Source of the DNA: an uncultured Desulfobulbaceae bacterium
GTDB lineage: Bacteria > Desulfobacterota > Desulfobulbia > Desulfobulbales > BM004
Reading direction: 5' to 3'
Assembly: GCA_947259115.1 (NCBI GenBank)
Contig: CAMYKS010000002.1
Location: 1-64,000 of the forward strand
Length of the DNA stretch: 64,000 bases
The notes under the pieces: model-generated
What the model was told of the DNA's origin: nothing
Databases searched by the model: none
What the model saw: only the letters and a program-made list of their open reading frames with translations
In this document: piece by piece, positions 63,194-64,000 of the stretch
Position numbering within the stretch: position 1 is the first letter of the stretch
Layout: every line of letters starts with the position of its first letter
Made by a program: the position numbers and the translations under genes

Positions 63194-63745
63194 ATGGCAC
63201 AGAAAAAAAAAAAGCTGCCCTTTACCTGGATTTTTCTCAGGATGCGTCCTGTATTTCGCTGGTTGATTCGACTTCGAGGATCACCGCAAGCCATTGCCGG
63301 TGGCTTTTCCTTGGGTTTATTTATAGCCTTTACTCCTACAATTGGCATTCAAATTTTTCTGGCTTTCTTTCTGGCAACGGCGCTGAATGTAAACCGACCT
63401 GCCGCAGTCTTGGCTGTCTGGTTAACAAACCCTGTAACTATTCCGGCAATCTTTAGCCTCAATTATTTGCTGGGAAGTCTTATCTGGGAAGGTCCATCAG
63501 TTCCTGTTGCATCACGCCGTTTATTCGAATTGGCGTCTCAGTTAACAACTTTTGATCTTTGGGCGATAACCGATCAGCTTTCTGCCGTAGCTGAATTAGG
63601 CATGGACATCATTGTACCGCTCATTTTGGGAAGTATCATCGCTGGAGCGCTCAGTGCAACTCTATCATATGTTGTTCTGTTCAGATTACTTACCTTTCTG
63701 TTTGCACGGCGGGCAAAGAGAAAAATTAAAGATGGTATGCATTAG
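63194..63745 (+). CDS. DUF2062 membrane protein
   Basis: This is a protein of about 183 residues. DUF2062 pattern: RGSPQAIAGGFSLGLFIAFTP, quoted in part, near 30-50, then WLTNPVTIPAIF near 85 and a C-terminal basic tail. Three to four membrane segments are visible. The family is sometimes found with glycosyltransferases or stress genes, but its role is unknown. The ATG at 63194 was chosen; an in-frame TTG at 63170 would overlap the stress gene by 11 bases. Confidence 0.85.
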   Translation: MAQKKKKLPFTWIFLRMRPVFRWLIRLRGSPQAIAGGFSLGLFIAFTPTIGIQIFLAFFLATALNVNRPAAVLAVWLTNPVTIPAIFSLNYLLGSLIWEGPSVPVASRRLFELASQLTTFDLWAITDQLSAVAELGMDIIVPLILGSIIAGALSATLSYVVLFRLLTFLFARRAKRKIKDGMH

Positions 63746-63960
63746 TCGTGAAATATTTATTTGCAGATGCTTCAGTCCCCTATTAGAATTAAAGGTATAG
63801 TTGTGCTGCTAAATAGCTGGATAAGGAGAGATGTTCGTTGCCCGGCTACAGAGGAAAAACATGAATGCTAAAGATATTTGAAAACTTTTTTTCTAAATAG
63901 CTATGGCGCTGTCATCGGTTACCATTACATATTGAGAACCCATAAAAAAAGGATCCGATC

Positions 63961-64000
63961 ATGCAACGTTTCAGGAATATTCTCTTAGTCTATGATGACA
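63961..64000 (+). CDS. Universal stress protein, N-terminal fragment cut by the window end
   Basis: Only 13 residues are visible (MQRFRNILLVYDD). They match the start of Usp-family proteins and nearly repeat the N-terminus of the Usp gene at 62203 (MKRFKNILLI). An AAAGGA site precedes the ATG. The rest lies outside the window. Confidence 0.65.
   Translation, partial: MQRFRNILLVYDD

Noticed and set aside
1-64000. CRISPR arrays, tRNA or rRNA genes, phage structural genes and intact insertion sequences
   Set aside because: No regularly spaced repeats with unique spacers, cloverleaf-like sequences, rRNA signatures, transposase or capsid genes were recognised in reading the window.

Overview
This window looks like a chromosomal segment of an anaerobic Gram-negative bacterium of the Desulfobacterota, possibly near the Desulfobulbales. 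That placement is inferred from gene content and not from a marker gene. The evidence is a periplasmic selenocysteine formate dehydrogenase, several multihaem c-type cytochromes, a porin-cytochrome operon behind a sigma-54-type promoter, a 2-oxoacid:ferredoxin oxidoreductase, and selenocysteine in three proteins. No rRNA, tRNA, CRISPR array or intact insertion sequence was seen.

Layout. (1) 1-3068 is the intI end of a chromosomal integron. A canonical IntI integrase reads rightward. At least two cassettes read leftward away from it, each carrying a toxin-antitoxin pair and each followed by an attC-like site. A third cassette runs off the left edge. (2) 3081-15120, all on the minus strand, is a formate dehydrogenase and molybdenum/tungsten cofactor region: a MoeA fused to a periplasmic-binding-protein-like domain, a second MoeA, FdhD with two small partners, a di-haem peroxidase overlapping a DsbA-like protein, and the membrane-bound formate dehydrogenase (catalytic, Fe-S and NrfD-like subunits). 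In-frame UGA codons in the DsbA-like gene and the catalytic subunit read as selenocysteine. Two spacers here are bounded by inverted repeats. (3) 15649-19434 is a three-gene signalling operon: solute-binding protein, NarX-type histidine kinase and NarL-type regulator. (4) 19805-29685 is rich in electron-transfer genes: a HAMP membrane protein with a pentahaem cytochrome, an EAL protein, then a porin, a 10-haem cytochrome and a 13-haem lipoprotein cytochrome, resembling a trans-outer-membrane conduit. A small di-haem protein and a flavoprotein follow. (5) 29947-39090 holds envelope and ion-homeostasis genes: MgtE, a DegS-like protease, a selenocysteine rhodanese, MscS, a ZntB/CorA-type transporter and two CorC-like CBS proteins. 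(6) 39284-43429 is an Anbu-type cluster: circularly permuted ATP-grasp, alpha-E protein, proteasome-like peptidase and transglutaminase. (7) 43767-64000 holds a ketoacid oxidoreductase, a tetrahaem cytochrome, a ZIP-like transporter, CbpM/CbpA, a glucan phosphorylase, a 3066-residue cyclic beta-glucan synthase and universal stress proteins.

Together the genes describe a cell that oxidises formate in the periplasm, moves electrons through cytochromes towards or across the outer membrane, and carries a large set of osmotic and stress functions. The three UGA codons, each followed by a stem starting 16-17 bases later, are the strongest unusual signal. The integron, the sigma-54 control region and the Anbu cluster come next.
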